Below are positions 17,627-26,757 of a DNA stretch of 64,000 nt, in pieces (position 1 is the first letter of the stretch; every line of letters starts with the position of its first letter). This DNA is from Nitrososphaera sp. (GTDB taxonomy: Archaea; Thermoproteota; Nitrososphaeria; Nitrososphaerales; Nitrososphaeraceae), in assembly GCA_039938515.1 (NCBI GenBank), contig JBDUUL010000020.1:1-64000 (forward strand), written 5' to 3'. Under the pieces are notes generated by a model, which saw only the letters and a program-made list of their open reading frames with translations, did not search any database and was not told the origin of the DNA. A program made the position numbers and the translations under genes.

Positions 17627-18119
17627 GGGTTGCGCCCCTGTCAGTTATCTTGAGTTCTATCGTACCATCGTATTGTGGCTTGACCTCTAGCTGAGCAGGA
17701 GTGTAAATGAGGTGCTCCTTTGTAAAGGAAGACAGCTCGTAATCGTTTGTCATGAACAGGGCGTAAAACGGGCACGAGTCAACGCAAAAGCCACAAAACA
17801 CGCACTTGCCGTAGTCAATCTGGGGCATGATGCCTTTCTTGTTCTGGTCCCATGATTCGTCGACCTTGACCATGCTGATGGCTTCCGCGATTCCCTCGCA
17901 AGCTATGGAGCACAGCTGGCAGCCCGTGCACTTGTCGTGGAAGAGAATGTGCCTTCCCCTGTAACCGGCTATTCCGACGCCACGCTTTGGCTCAAACTGG
18001 TAGCCGTCGCCGACAAACTTTAGTTTTTCCTGGGGATACCTGAACGTAAAACGCTTTATGAAAAGATGCTTCGAACCGGACTCGATGGCCTTGATAATTC
18101 CAGTTGCAGAATTTGTCAA
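17619..18119 (-). CDS. nuoI: Complex I subunit I, 2[4Fe-4S] ferredoxin-like
   Basis: A 166-residue subunit carrying two [4Fe-4S] clusters (N6a/N6b) that pass electrons toward NuoB. Ligands are Cys64-x2-Cys67-x2-Cys70-x3-Cys74 and Cys106-x2-Cys109-x2-Cys112-x3-Cys116-Pro. The first motif ends in Glu-Gly rather than the usual Pro. The N-terminal segment FTFRYPQEKLKF matches the family. It overlaps the nuoH stop by 4 bases. Confidence 0.95.
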   Translation of the reverse strand: MTNSATGIIKAIESGSKHLFIKRFTFRYPQEKLKFVGDGYQFEPKRGVGIAGYRGRHILFHDKCTGCQLCSIACEGIAEAISMVKVDESWDQNKKGIMPQIDYGKCVFCGFCVDSCPFYALFMTNDYELSSFTKEHLIYTPAQLEVKPQYDGTIELKITDRGATHG

Positions 18120-19384
18120 TGTACCAAAAGCCCTCCCGGACCAAGTACGCCGCCATATATTAGTGCAAGGGCAACAAACATGTTGATAAACGCAAGCACA
18201 ATGAACTTGTACCAGCCCGTATGGAGCAGGATGTCTATCCTAATTCTAGGGCTGATTCCCCTGGGCAGAAGAAGCAGCATAATCATGCCAAAGGTCTTGA
18301 CGACGAACCAGAGGATTGCGCTCGCTGTCACGTAGTTGTATATCTTGTCACCGGTGTAGCCGGGGATTATTTCTTGAGGGAAGACAAGAGGGCCGGCCCA
18401 GCCGCCCAGGAACAGAGTGACGAAGAGCGCGGCAAGGGCGTAGAGCTTCACGTAGGTCCCCAGCTGGATAAGCCCGTAAATCATGCCAGAGGTTTCTGTC
18501 AGCCATCCTGCGACAATCTCGCTTTCCGCTTCGGGCAGGTCGAAGGGTATCCTCTCAAGTTCTGCCAGAGATGACAGGTAGAAAACAAAGGCGCTGACAG
18601 GCAGGAAAAAGATAAACCAGTACGACTGGACCTGCGCGTTTACGATTCCCGTAAGGTTGAGAGTCCCGGCAAGAATCACGACTGACAGTGCGGAGAGGAT
18701 GAACGGGATTTCAAAAGCGATCATCTGGTGCAGGGCGCGCAGGCCGCCGATGAAGGGATACTTGCTGTTGCTAGCCCAAGAGAAGAGCAGCGCTATGAGC
18801 GGGAAGAAGCCGAGGATTGCAAAGACGGCCAGCAGGCCCACGTCCGTGTTTGAGACGACCCAGTGCGGGGCAACAGGAATGAGTGCGACTACCGCTGCAG
18901 CGGTTGAAACAAATGCAATCGGCGCGGCCCAGAATAGGGGCTTGTCCGCGCCGGACGGAACAATGATTTCCTTTGAAATCAATTTGAGCCCGTCGGCTAA
19001 AAGCTGGAATATGCCCTCTATCTTGCCAGCGTAGAGCGGCCCGACTCGCAGCTGCATCTTGGCGAGGAACTTTCTTTCGACAAAAATGGTCACGGCTGCA
19101 AAGATAGCAGCAAAGCCGAACCCGGGAAACGCGGCGACCCTAAAGAGGTCGGTATGGATCAGGTACTTGATAATCGGAATCGTGCGGGTCGGATCGACCA
19201 TCATCGTCAGGAACAGGTAGGGTGTCAGAACCTGGCCGTTGACCGGCGGAAGCGGGACGTAAAACAGAATGACAAAGATCAGCGGCAGGCCGACAAGCGT
19301 GACTATGGCAAGTATCCAGAATACAAGCCAGATTACGCTCCCGACAAACTCGCCAAACCTAAAGTTCTGCGGATAGGTTGCCAT
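18116..19384 (-). CDS. nuoH: Complex I subunit H
   Basis: A 422-residue membrane subunit forming the entrance of the quinone chamber. It shows ERKFLAKMQLRVGPLYAGKIEGIFQLLADGLKL, AELERIPFDLPEAESEIVAGWLTE (the acidic quinone-side loop) and RGISPRIRIDILL near the C-terminus. It is longer than the bacterial subunit (about 325 residues) mainly because of an N-terminal extension and extra loop, including about 70 residues before the ERK motif. The start is 6 bases after the nuoD stop. Confidence 0.95.
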   Translation of the reverse strand: MATYPQNFRFGEFVGSVIWLVFWILAIVTLVGLPLIFVILFYVPLPPVNGQVLTPYLFLTMMVDPTRTIPIIKYLIHTDLFRVAAFPGFGFAAIFAAVTIFVERKFLAKMQLRVGPLYAGKIEGIFQLLADGLKLISKEIIVPSGADKPLFWAAPIAFVSTAAAVVALIPVAPHWVVSNTDVGLLAVFAILGFFPLIALLFSWASNSKYPFIGGLRALHQMIAFEIPFILSALSVVILAGTLNLTGIVNAQVQSYWFIFFLPVSAFVFYLSSLAELERIPFDLPEAESEIVAGWLTETSGMIYGLIQLGTYVKLYALAALFVTLFLGGWAGPLVFPQEIIPGYTGDKIYNYVTASAILWFVVKTFGMIMLLLLPRGISPRIRIDILLHTGWYKFIVLAFINMFVALALIYGGVLGPGGLLVH

Positions 19385-19389
19385 GCTTT

Positions 19390-20556
19390 CTACCTGTCAG
19401 CCTCCACGGGCCAGTAGTTGAGTGACCAGTATACCGAGGGCATGTCGGCCATGCGGGAGCCAACGAGGAGATGCGGCAGCGCAAGGATGTTTCTAAAGGA
19501 GCCGACTGAGATCTTTACCCTGTACAGCCGCGGCTTGCCGTCGCTTACGATGTAATAGCCCAGTGCGCCCCTTCCAGACTCGACGCGCCTGTAGGCCTCC
19601 CCTGGAGGGCCCTTGGGGTTTGGCTGCAGTTTTGCCCTCACTTCGCCTGACTCGGGCATCTTGTCGAGCAGCTGCTCCATTATGTAGCACGATTCCTTCA
19701 TGTCAAGAAACGGCACGTATGAGCGGGCAAACGAGTCGCCGGACTGCATGTACTGGACCTTGAAATCGATTTCATTGTAAATGTCGTAGGGCTCGACCTT
19801 TCGGATATCATAGGGCACGCCCGAGGCTCGCAGGACCGAGCCGGTGACTCCGAGTTTGATTGCATCTTCCTTGCTCAGCACCGCCACGCCTTCGGTCCTC
19901 TGGCGGAAAAGGGGCATGTTGTAGAATATGTCCTCGTATTCCTTGAGCCGCTTCTGGAAGTAGCGGATCTGTCGGAGTGCCTTTTCCTTGAATCCGTTTG
20001 GCATGTCGTTTCTTACTCCTCCGGGGATGTTGTAAGCGTGCGTGACACGTGCGCCTGTCAGGGCCTCCATCAGGTCGATGAAAAGCTCTCTGTCGCCGGC
20101 GGGCCACATGAACATGGTCGAGTGCCCAAGAAATATTCCGTAAATTGCAAGCCAGTATAGAGTGTAGATCTGCCGGTTCATTTCCGAGGCAAGGGCGCGG
20201 ATAAACTGGCCCCTCCGGGGCACCTCGATACCTATCAGCTCCTCTACGGCAAGGCTGTACGAGTAGGTTACGTTTGTAGAGTCGTGGATTACAGGCCTTT
20301 CAAGGTGGGGAATGTTCTGAATCACGTTTCGGTACTCGCACATTTTCTCCTCGCCGCGATGAACGTAACCCGGGTCAGGGTCGCAGTAGACGATATAGTC
20401 CCCGTCTACCTTGATAACGAACCTAAAGTGGCCGGAACCGGGGTGCTGCGGACCGACGCTCAAAGTCATCAGTCGGTCCTCCTCGGACTCTTTTACTATC
20501 TGAAGGCCAAGTCTTTTAGATTCTTCAAATTTGTCCTCGAGGCTGCTTCCACTCAT
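19390..20556 (-). CDS. nuoD: Complex I subunit D, 49-kDa-type
   Basis: A 388-residue peripheral subunit that, with NuoB, forms the quinone-binding cavity; related to the large subunit of NiFe hydrogenases. Motifs seen are GPQHPGSGHFRF (the His at the quinone head group), DPGYVHRGEEKM, NIPHLERPVIHDSTNVTYSYSLAVEELIG and ESGRGALGYYIVSDG. The nickel cysteines are absent, as in all complex I members. It is separated from nuoC by 9 bases. Confidence 0.95.
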   Translation of the reverse strand: MSGSSLEDKFEESKRLGLQIVKESEEDRLMTLSVGPQHPGSGHFRFVIKVDGDYIVYCDPDPGYVHRGEEKMCEYRNVIQNIPHLERPVIHDSTNVTYSYSLAVEELIGIEVPRRGQFIRALASEMNRQIYTLYWLAIYGIFLGHSTMFMWPAGDRELFIDLMEALTGARVTHAYNIPGGVRNDMPNGFKEKALRQIRYFQKRLKEYEDIFYNMPLFRQRTEGVAVLSKEDAIKLGVTGSVLRASGVPYDIRKVEPYDIYNEIDFKVQYMQSGDSFARSYVPFLDMKESCYIMEQLLDKMPESGEVRAKLQPNPKGPPGEAYRRVESGRGALGYYIVSDGKPRLYRVKISVGSFRNILALPHLLVGSRMADMPSVYWSLNYWPVEADR

Positions 20557-20565
20557 TTTGTCAAC

Positions 20566-21183
20566 CTATCTCCCTTTGATCCTAAAATCCTTCCGGAGAG
20601 GCGGAAGGTCCGCCCAGTCCTCGGGCAGAAGGAACCTGTCATTTCGCGGGTGACCGTCAAAATAGATGCCAAGCATTTCAAACGTCTCTCGTTCATGATA
20701 CTCGACGCTTTTGTAGACATTTAACAACGTGGGAAGGTGCGGATCGTCTCTGTTTGTCCTCACAGCCAGCATAAGAATCTGCGGTCCCAGGTCCTCGTTC
20801 GTGTAGGAGCCTAGCTGATAAACCATTTCCATCTGGTTGTCTTTGGGATAGTCCGTTCCGCCTGCGCACTCGGCATGATCAAAGCCCATTGTATCGCGGA
20901 GGTAAGTAGCGACAGAAACAACGTTCGTGGGTTCGACTAGGATCTTGAGCCTGAGAGGCCGGACGAAAAGCACCTTTACAAGATCGCCGAACTCGGCTGT
21001 TAGCTGGTCTGCAAGCCCTTTCTCAAACTTGGGCGGTGCCGGTTCTTTTGCAATTCCCGTCTGAGGCGCGGCCACAGCGGCCATGGCGGAGGTCTTGGTC
21101 TTTGCAGGAAGTGTGGGGGGCGAAGGGCTTGAAGATGTGCTGCCGCTCTCTTTGGGCTTGGTCGGCTTTTGCTCGCCGCTCAT
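20566..21183 (-). CDS. nuoC: Complex I subunit C, 30-kDa-type
   Basis: A 205-residue peripheral subunit. The core begins near residue 55, with FDHAECAGGTDYPK, VYQLGSY and the signature YHERETFEMLGIYFDGHPRNDRFLLPEDW, ending PLRKDF. The first 50 residues form a Lys/Ser/Pro/Thr-rich extension that is unlike the bacterial subunit and probably disordered. It is followed by one base before nuoB's stop boundary and precedes nuoD. Confidence 0.95.
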   Translation of the reverse strand: MSGEQKPTKPKESGSTSSSPSPPTLPAKTKTSAMAAVAAPQTGIAKEPAPPKFEKGLADQLTAEFGDLVKVLFVRPLRLKILVEPTNVVSVATYLRDTMGFDHAECAGGTDYPKDNQMEMVYQLGSYTNEDLGPQILMLAVRTNRDDPHLPTLLNVYKSVEYHERETFEMLGIYFDGHPRNDRFLLPEDWADLPPLRKDFRIKGR

Positions 21184-21184
21184 G

Positions 21185-21700
21185 CTACTTTATCTTTGAC
21201 CTTTTGATCTTTTCCTGCAGGAGCATACATCCTTGGATTAGAGTCTCAGGTCTAGGAGGGCACCCAGGAACGTAAACGTCCACTGGAACTACACTATCTA
21301 TTCCCGGCAATACGTTGTACGAGTCAAAGAACAGTCCTCCGGTTATGGCGCATGCACCCATGGCTATGACGTACTTTGGTTCGGCCATCTGGTCATATAC
21401 CATTCGAAGACGCGGGGCCATTTTCCGAGTCACAGTTCCCTGGACCACTATCAGATCGCATTGCCTTAGAGAACCAAAAGCTTCAATGATTCCGAATCTC
21501 TCGACGTCGTAGCGTGGGCTAGACGAGGCGCCGAATTCCACACTGCAGCACGCGGTTTCCAGGTGGACGGGCCAGAGCGACCAGATTCTTCCCCAGTTTA
21601 TGGCGTAACCTAGCGGAGCATCGAGTGCTCTGACAAGCACGTCGCTCAGCTTGCTCACCATAACGTTGAAGTTCTGCGGGCTCACGAGGTCCTTCATCAT
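21185..21700 (-). CDS. nuoB: Complex I subunit B (cluster N2)
   Basis: A 171-residue subunit that binds the terminal [4Fe-4S] cluster N2, which reduces quinone. The ligands are the tandem Cys51-Cys52 (ETACCSVEFGAS), Cys117 (AMGACAITGG) and Cys147 (VPGCPPRPE). An AGGAGG lies about 13 bases before the ATG, inside the short frame that separates nuoA and nuoB. Confidence 0.96.
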   Translation of the reverse strand: MMKDLVSPQNFNVMVSKLSDVLVRALDAPLGYAINWGRIWSLWPVHLETACCSVEFGASSSPRYDVERFGIIEAFGSLRQCDLIVVQGTVTRKMAPRLRMVYDQMAEPKYVIAMGACAITGGLFFDSYNVLPGIDSVVPVDVYVPGCPPRPETLIQGCMLLQEKIKRSKIK

Positions 21701-21765
21701 TTGGCTTTGTCTCCCTCCTTTCTGAGTTCTTTGGCGCTTTTTCCGTATTTAATACTTGTTAGCAT
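21697..21765 (-). CDS. Possible 22-residue peptide between nuoA and nuoB
   Basis: Between the nuoA stop and the nuoB start the operon leaves 73 bases. An ATG at 21765 opens a 22-codon frame (MLTSIKYGKSAKELRKEGDK...) whose TGA overlaps the nuoB ATG by 4 bases (ATGA). The peptide is strongly basic and acidic. The overlap would couple translation to nuoB. Its size makes it uncertain; it could simply be a spacer. Confidence 0.3.
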   Translation of the reverse strand: MLTSIKYGKSAKELRKEGDKAK

Positions 21766-21773
21766 GAACTCTT

Positions 21774-22148
21774 TCACCAGATCCCCTTCTTGCCGGAAAG
21801 GTAAAGGGCATACCCCATTGCAGTAAACATTATTGCCAGAAATCCAATGATTGGGAGCGTGGCTGCTCTTGGGATGGAAAAAAGAGCGGTGCCCCAAGCA
21901 TAGAGGAAAATCGACATGACGTCAAAGACCACGAACATCAGGATGTAGGCGTAGTACTGCATCATAAAGTGCGAACGGCCCTCGCCTGTCGGCATCTGAC
22001 CGCATTCCATTGGCAAAAACTTTACAGGGTTGTATCGCCTTCGCGGGGACAGCAATCGGGACAGAATCAGCGCGGGCACTGATGCAACCAAGCCAAAGCC
22101 GAGCATGTAAAGGATAGGAGTAAAGTCGGCAGCCGTCTCCCCAGCCAA
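21774..22148 (-). CDS. nuoA: Complex I subunit A
   Basis: A 124-residue, three-helix subunit, first gene of the operon. The family segments are KFLPMECGQMPTGEGRSHFMMQYYAYILMFVVFDVMSIFLYAW, including the conserved Cys-Gly and Glu/Asp of the quinone-chamber loop. The start is TTG at 22148, 25 bases after a strong TATA box, so the transcript is predicted to be leaderless. Confidence 0.93.
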   Translation of the reverse strand: MAGETAADFTPILYMLGFGLVASVPALILSRLLSPRRRYNPVKFLPMECGQMPTGEGRSHFMMQYYAYILMFVVFDVMSIFLYAWGTALFSIPRAATLPIIGFLAIMFTAMGYALYLSGKKGIW

Positions 22149-22172
22149 GGCAAAACTGCTCTTCTGATCAAG

Positions 22173-22182
22173 GTATAAAAAC
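22173..22182 (-). promoter_or_regulatory. TATA box of the nuo operon
   Basis: TTTTTATACC on the minus strand, about 28 bases before the nuoA TTG start. It shows that the complex I operon has a promoter of its own and is not simply read through from the upstream geranylgeranyl reductase gene. Confidence 0.65.
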
Positions 22183-22219
22183 TTAACGAGGTTGCCTCAA
22201 AATCGATCTTTTTGACCGG

Positions 22220-23431
22220 TTAATTCTTTAGTACCATCCCAAAAAGTTGCCGGGCTGCAAGTTTTGGATGTTTTATAGCAAGTTTCATCATTTTTGACGC
22301 TGTGAACTCTGCCTTGATAAAGTCGATAAACTCGTCCGGACTCATGTCGTGGAGGATTTCTATTTCCTTGTCCCAGTCGCCATCGGAAAGGCCAAGCCAT
22401 CGCTCCTGGACCTTCAGGGCAGATTTTATCTTTGACTCCGCTTTTTTCCTCCAGGCGGAATCATACTCCAGAAGGGACTCTTTGGTGGAACCCTGTCCAA
22501 GCGAGCGAGCTCCCACATCACCGGCAAGTCTTCCAAACTCGATGGCGTAGCGTATCCCCTCAAGGACAAGCGGGTTTGCCTGGCCTGCGGAATCTCCGAC
22601 GACCATAAGACCGTCCCAGACGCTCTGCTGGCGGACCCCTTCATTTGGGATGCTGCCGTAATGAAATTCCAGTGGCTGGATGGTCCTAATTCCCGCAAGC
22701 GGTCCGGGCCTCTTGGATATGATTTCGTGCAGGATTGCGACAGGGTCTGCGGATGCCTCGGGTCTTCCGACGCCGACGCCTATCCGCACGCGGTTTGCAG
22801 AGAGCGGGAAAATCCAGGCATAGCCCGCAGGGGAGTACCGGGCTCCAACCAGCAGGGTCCAGGTGGTGCTGTCAATATCAGAGCAATAGCATTCGTATTC
22901 GGCGCCCACGCCAAACCGCCGCCACTCCCTTGCCAGGCCGGCCCTCCGTGCTATTGACGAGCCAAAGCCGCTGGCGTCGATTGCAAGGGTGGAGCTGATT
23001 GAAAGGTCTCCCCGGGGAGTGCTTGCCTTTACTCCAGCAATCCTACCGCCGTCTTTTGTTATCACGCCCGAGACGTTCCCGCGGACGATTATTTCGGCTC
23101 CGGCGCTTGCGGCAAGCGAGGCTAGGTGCTGGTATGTCGACCTCACGTCTAGAACGCACGAGAGCGGTTTGCTTCCGCTGATCCTGACCTCGTTGTTCGG
23201 AGAGACGAAACTGAACGAAGAGACGGGATTGTACAGGCTGTCCGGTATTCCAAGGGCCTGCATGGAGTCTATCCAACTTACACCGCTTGTGCGCACGCTG
23301 TGAGCTATGGCCTCGTCTTTTTCTAGGACAATCACCTTGGCCCCTACTTTGGCTGCCGAGTATGCCGCGGACAGCCCGGCAGGACCTCCTCCAACTACTA
23401 CAATATCGGTTGAAATTTCCAACAACTTCAC
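22220..23431 (-). CDS. Geranylgeranyl reductase family flavoprotein
   Basis: A 403-residue FAD-dependent reductase. The N-terminal dinucleotide-binding fold is clear (VVVGGGPAGLSAAYSAAKVGAKVIVLEKD, residues 11-39), followed by the family's DASGFGSSIARRAG and the second FAD motif GDSAGQANPLVLEGIRYAIEFG. In archaea these enzymes saturate the double bonds of geranylgeranyl chains of membrane lipids or other isoprenoids. The start is GTG at 23431, overlapping the TldE stop (GTGA). The last about 70 residues, with KMMKLAIKHPKLA, form the variable C-terminal part. Confidence 0.88.
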   Translation of the reverse strand: MKLLEISTDIVVVGGGPAGLSAAYSAAKVGAKVIVLEKDEAIAHSVRTSGVSWIDSMQALGIPDSLYNPVSSFSFVSPNNEVRISGSKPLSCVLDVRSTYQHLASLAASAGAEIIVRGNVSGVITKDGGRIAGVKASTPRGDLSISSTLAIDASGFGSSIARRAGLAREWRRFGVGAEYECYCSDIDSTTWTLLVGARYSPAGYAWIFPLSANRVRIGVGVGRPEASADPVAILHEIISKRPGPLAGIRTIQPLEFHYGSIPNEGVRQQSVWDGLMVVGDSAGQANPLVLEGIRYAIEFGRLAGDVGARSLGQGSTKESLLEYDSAWRKKAESKIKSALKVQERWLGLSDGDWDKEIEILHDMSPDEFIDFIKAEFTASKMMKLAIKHPKLAARQLFGMVLKN

Positions 23432-24762
23432 CCTGCCGTAAACGACACCGCGCTGATGCGCATGTAGGGCAGTATCGCGCTGTACAGTACCTTTCGCTCC
23501 TTTGACAGCCCCGTCAGCCTCTTTAGCGACTCAAATGCATTTCCGGCAACCATAAGTTCTCTCACTCCCTTGCCGAGGACGCCTCCGGAGATTATCCGTC
23601 CACCCTTGACTACGCCGGAAAAGTCTCCGGTCACGGGGTTTACGTTTCCGGAAAATCTGCTTACAAGTACGCCGCGGTTAATCTCGGAAATAAGTGAATC
23701 GAGAGGAGTCCTGCCTGCCGATATTATCAGGTTAGTTGTTGCGACGCTCGGAGGAGACATTGCAGAGCCGACTGCGTTTGCGGTGCTCTTTACGCCTTCC
23801 TTGCTCGCAGTATACGTGTTGTACAGGAAGCGCTCAAGTATTCCGTTGCGTATGACTACGTTGCGCCTGTGCGGCAGGCCTTCGCGGTCAAAACTTGCAG
23901 CCGCAAGGCCCTCGGTGTTTGTCGCGTCGTCTTCAAGCGTTAGCAGGTCGCTTGCAACCCTCCTGCCGAGTTTGCCCGCAAACTTGCTTGATTTTCGCTG
24001 CACCGACTCGGAGTTTACTGAATGTGCAAGCACGTCGCCCAGGATTTCAAGCGCAGCAGAAGGTGTGAGCAGCATCTCTCCTTTGAAGCTCTCGATTTTG
24101 CGGGCGCCTAGCGACTGGACGACAGTCTTTGAAAAGTCGTTTGCCACCTCAGTTACATCAATGTCCTTAACCCTGTGGGTGCCTGCAGACTGGACGTCGA
24201 AACTCGAAACGTCGTCCCCGTCGATTGCCATGCCCATTATCGACCAGTAAAAAGTGCTGATTTTCTCAGACAGATAGACCCCTGAGGTATTGGCAAGCGT
24301 CTGGGCAAACACCGAGGAACCGAATTCGCCGCTATCCACGCTGACGCGGCTGTCCAAAGATCTGGCAGTCTCGAGCATCTCAACCGCGTGCCTTGCGGCA
24401 TCCGAGGCCTCGAATGATGACGCGTTTCTGTCGTGCAGGCCGCTCAGAAGGGAGAATTTTTTCCTGGCCGAGGGCAGCCGGTTATTCTTGTCCTTGGGAC
24501 TGACCCTTGCAATATGCACGGCTTTGACCGCCGCTGCGGCTACCTTTTCCCTGTCAGGCTGGTTCAGAGAGTAAAAGCCGGTGCAGCCTCCGTCCAGCAG
24601 TACCCTTATCCCAAGGGTGTGCGAAGTATTCGATTTGGCCTGCTTTAGATTATTGTTCTCGATAAACACCTCCGAGTCCCTGCTGCTTGTCAGGTATGCT
24701 TCGGCATCGCGGGCTCCCGCGGCCACGGCCTCCTTCAGTGCGAATCGAAGTATGTCTGCCAA
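23428..24762 (-). CDS. TldE/PmbA-family metalloprotease subunit
   Basis: A 444-residue partner of TldD in the heterodimeric TldD/E peptidase, which degrades unfolded or modified peptides. It lacks the HExxxH zinc motif, as expected for TldE. Recognisable parts are SNTSHTLGIRVLLDGGCTGFYSLN near the start and EGLPHRRNVVIRNGILERFLYNTYTASKEGVKSTANAVG in the C-terminal half. It starts 3 bases after the tldD stop. Confidence 0.9.
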   Translation of the reverse strand: MADILRFALKEAVAAGARDAEAYLTSSRDSEVFIENNNLKQAKSNTSHTLGIRVLLDGGCTGFYSLNQPDREKVAAAAVKAVHIARVSPKDKNNRLPSARKKFSLLSGLHDRNASSFEASDAARHAVEMLETARSLDSRVSVDSGEFGSSVFAQTLANTSGVYLSEKISTFYWSIMGMAIDGDDVSSFDVQSAGTHRVKDIDVTEVANDFSKTVVQSLGARKIESFKGEMLLTPSAALEILGDVLAHSVNSESVQRKSSKFAGKLGRRVASDLLTLEDDATNTEGLAAASFDREGLPHRRNVVIRNGILERFLYNTYTASKEGVKSTANAVGSAMSPPSVATTNLIISAGRTPLDSLISEINRGVLVSRFSGNVNPVTGDFSGVVKGGRIISGGVLGKGVRELMVAGNAFESLKRLTGLSKERKVLYSAILPYMRISAVSFTAG

Positions 24763-24765
24763 GTT

Positions 24766-26193
24766 TTATCCCTGCAGTCCTCCAATGACGGCGGTGCACC
24801 TCAGATACGGTCCCCCTCCATCCACCTTTGCAGGCTGGTACTTGCCGCAGTATCCTGCGCCCATGTCATACTCGAACCTGCTTCCAAGCATGTCTATTGA
24901 GCCGAGAACCTCAAACGCGCTCCCTGAGATGCTTGCCCCCTTGAAAAGGGTCTTGAGCTCGCCTGCCTCAATCAGGTACGCTTCCTGCGCACCGAACATG
25001 AACTCGCCGTTGGCGTCAGCCTGCCCGTTTCGGGCCCCGCGTACCAGGTAGCCATGATGCGTCTCTTTTATTATTTCATCAAGATCGCTATTTCCCGGCT
25101 CGATGTACGTGTTTCGCATTCGAATTAGAGGCTCGTCGGAATATCCAAATGCGCGAGCGTTGCCGGTCGGACGGACGCCAAACTCCTGTGCAGTTTCGCG
25201 GTTGTGAAGATAGGACACGAGCTCGCCCTTCTCTATAATCGGGACCCTTGAGGCTGCCACGCCTTCGTCGTCGACGGCAATGCTGCCGCCGGCATTCTTG
25301 GCAAGGTCAGAAGAGCCGCTGTCGACCAGCGTGACTCCCGCGCTTGCCACTGGCTGTCCGAGTCTTTTGCTCGCGACAGAGCCGGAAAGCACAAAGTCGG
25401 CCTCAACCGTGTGTCCTATCGCCTCGTGGCAGAGAAGGCCAACCATGCCCGGGTCGAGAATTATCGAGGTCTTTTCGCCCGGAGGGTATTTTGCCGCGGC
25501 TAGTTTTTCTGCCTTTTCTGCCGCCTCGTAGGCATAGTCTAGGTGGCTCTTTTTGTCAAACAGATCAACCCAGCCTCCGGTAATTCCTAGCCCCTCGCTT
25601 GCAGTAGCCGTCTCCCCGTTGAGCTTGGCGACGGCAGAGACATTGAACTCCGGCTTCGAGTCAAAGATTTCCAGTTCCGCGCCGTCGGTGTTGACGATTG
25701 CTTTGTAGTCGATTATTTCCCTGTACGTGCACGATGACGTCCTTATGGCCTTGGAGTGCTTTTTTGCCGCGGCCTCGGCCTGCCGGGTTACTGCTACTTT
25801 TTGCTCCATGTCAACTGAGCAAAGCTCACCATTGACAGGGGGACTGAATCGGCCCTTCTCCATTTTGCACTCTGCCAGTTTTCGCGACCTGATTCCACCG
25901 GGTCGCTCTGAAATCACCCTCGCCAATGAAACTGAATCAGAAAGCGCTTTTCTAAGCGAAGATAGCGCCGAGTCGGAGGTCGCGGCAAAGCCCCACGAGC
26001 CCCCGGAAAGGACCCGGATGCCTGAGCCCGAAGACTCGACCGCCCGTATCCGGTCAAGCTCTCCGTTAACAAAGGCGACCTCAGAAACCGTCCGGCTCTG
26101 GAACCTTATCTCTGCGTAGGACACTGATGAATCCCGCCCCGAGAGTGCGGACCTGAGCCTGTCAAGCATTTCCGGCTCCTGCGACGGAGACAA
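24766..26193 (-). CDS. tldD: TldD-family zinc metalloprotease subunit
   Basis: A 475-residue catalytic subunit. The zinc-binding motif HEAIGH (within GLLCHEAIGHTVEADF) is near residue 255, with the downstream GARNGQADANGEFMFG. The start could be TTG at 26193 or ATG at 26169 (MLDRLRSALSG). With TldE it forms the widely conserved barrel-shaped peptidase; in archaea its substrates are unknown. First gene of the TldD-TldE-GGR operon. Confidence 0.9.
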   Translation of the reverse strand: MSPSQEPEMLDRLRSALSGRDSSVSYAEIRFQSRTVSEVAFVNGELDRIRAVESSGSGIRVLSGGSWGFAATSDSALSSLRKALSDSVSLARVISERPGGIRSRKLAECKMEKGRFSPPVNGELCSVDMEQKVAVTRQAEAAAKKHSKAIRTSSCTYREIIDYKAIVNTDGAELEIFDSKPEFNVSAVAKLNGETATASEGLGITGGWVDLFDKKSHLDYAYEAAEKAEKLAAAKYPPGEKTSIILDPGMVGLLCHEAIGHTVEADFVLSGSVASKRLGQPVASAGVTLVDSGSSDLAKNAGGSIAVDDEGVAASRVPIIEKGELVSYLHNRETAQEFGVRPTGNARAFGYSDEPLIRMRNTYIEPGNSDLDEIIKETHHGYLVRGARNGQADANGEFMFGAQEAYLIEAGELKTLFKGASISGSAFEVLGSIDMLGSRFEYDMGAGYCGKYQPAKVDGGGPYLRCTAVIGGLQG

Positions 26194-26247
26194 ATTAGAG
26201 CTGAGGGAACGCGCTAGCCAATTATGTTTATCTGATGGCCCAAAAGC

Positions 26248-26667
26248 CTAGTCCTCAAGCCAAGTCGTACTGCCGGGCCTCTTGACCTGGTAGTGGGCAA
26301 ACTGGCCCTCGTCTTTTGCGCCGTGCCAGTGCCACAGGCCTGCGGGCACCATTACAAAGTCGCCGGCTTGGAGCTGCCTGATTACAAAGTCCACCGATGC
26401 ATGCTCCTCGCTGGCGAGGGAAGCCTTGGACTGGACTGCCACAAGCCCGGAACCCTCTGTCGCAAGGAGAATCTGGTCAGAATCGTGGAAATGAAGTTTT
26501 GTCCGGGCCCCTCCGTAAAATGTCACGAGAAACATTTCAGCCTCCCTGCTCTGCAGATCGCTTACCATCTTTCTTATCTCCACCCTTCCGGTAAAGTACT
26601 TGGACATTGAACTGTCCGGTGCTGTTTGTGGTATACTGCCAAAATGCACTTGCCTTGCTGCGCTCAT
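26248..26667 (-). CDS. Single-domain cupin protein
   Basis: A 139-residue cupin from the ATG at 26667 (the frame is open to 26709; a TATA-like ACTTATTCG about 28 bases upstream of 26667 supports the inner start). Cupin motif 1 is GGARTKLHFHDSDQILLATEGSG and motif 2 is GDFVMVPAGLWHWHG, giving three His and one acidic ligand for a metal. Function unknown; the gene stands beside oxidative-stress genes. Confidence 0.8.
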   Translation of the reverse strand: MSAARQVHFGSIPQTAPDSSMSKYFTGRVEIRKMVSDLQSREAEMFLVTFYGGARTKLHFHDSDQILLATEGSGLVAVQSKASLASEEHASVDFVIRQLQAGDFVMVPAGLWHWHGAKDEGQFAHYQVKRPGSTTWLED

Positions 26668-26718
26668 GACTAGGAATGCAGGAGTTACGGCGAATAAGTT
26701 CGTTGGCATCGGAGTCTC

Positions 26719-26728
26719 TTAAAAGAAT
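26719..26728 (+). promoter_or_regulatory. TATA-like element of the DipZ-like gene
   Basis: AAAGAATAATATT tract about 32 bases before the ATG at 26758. Confidence 0.4.
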
Positions 26729-26757
26729 AATATTGGCCGCAGCCGCCTGAGGTAAAG

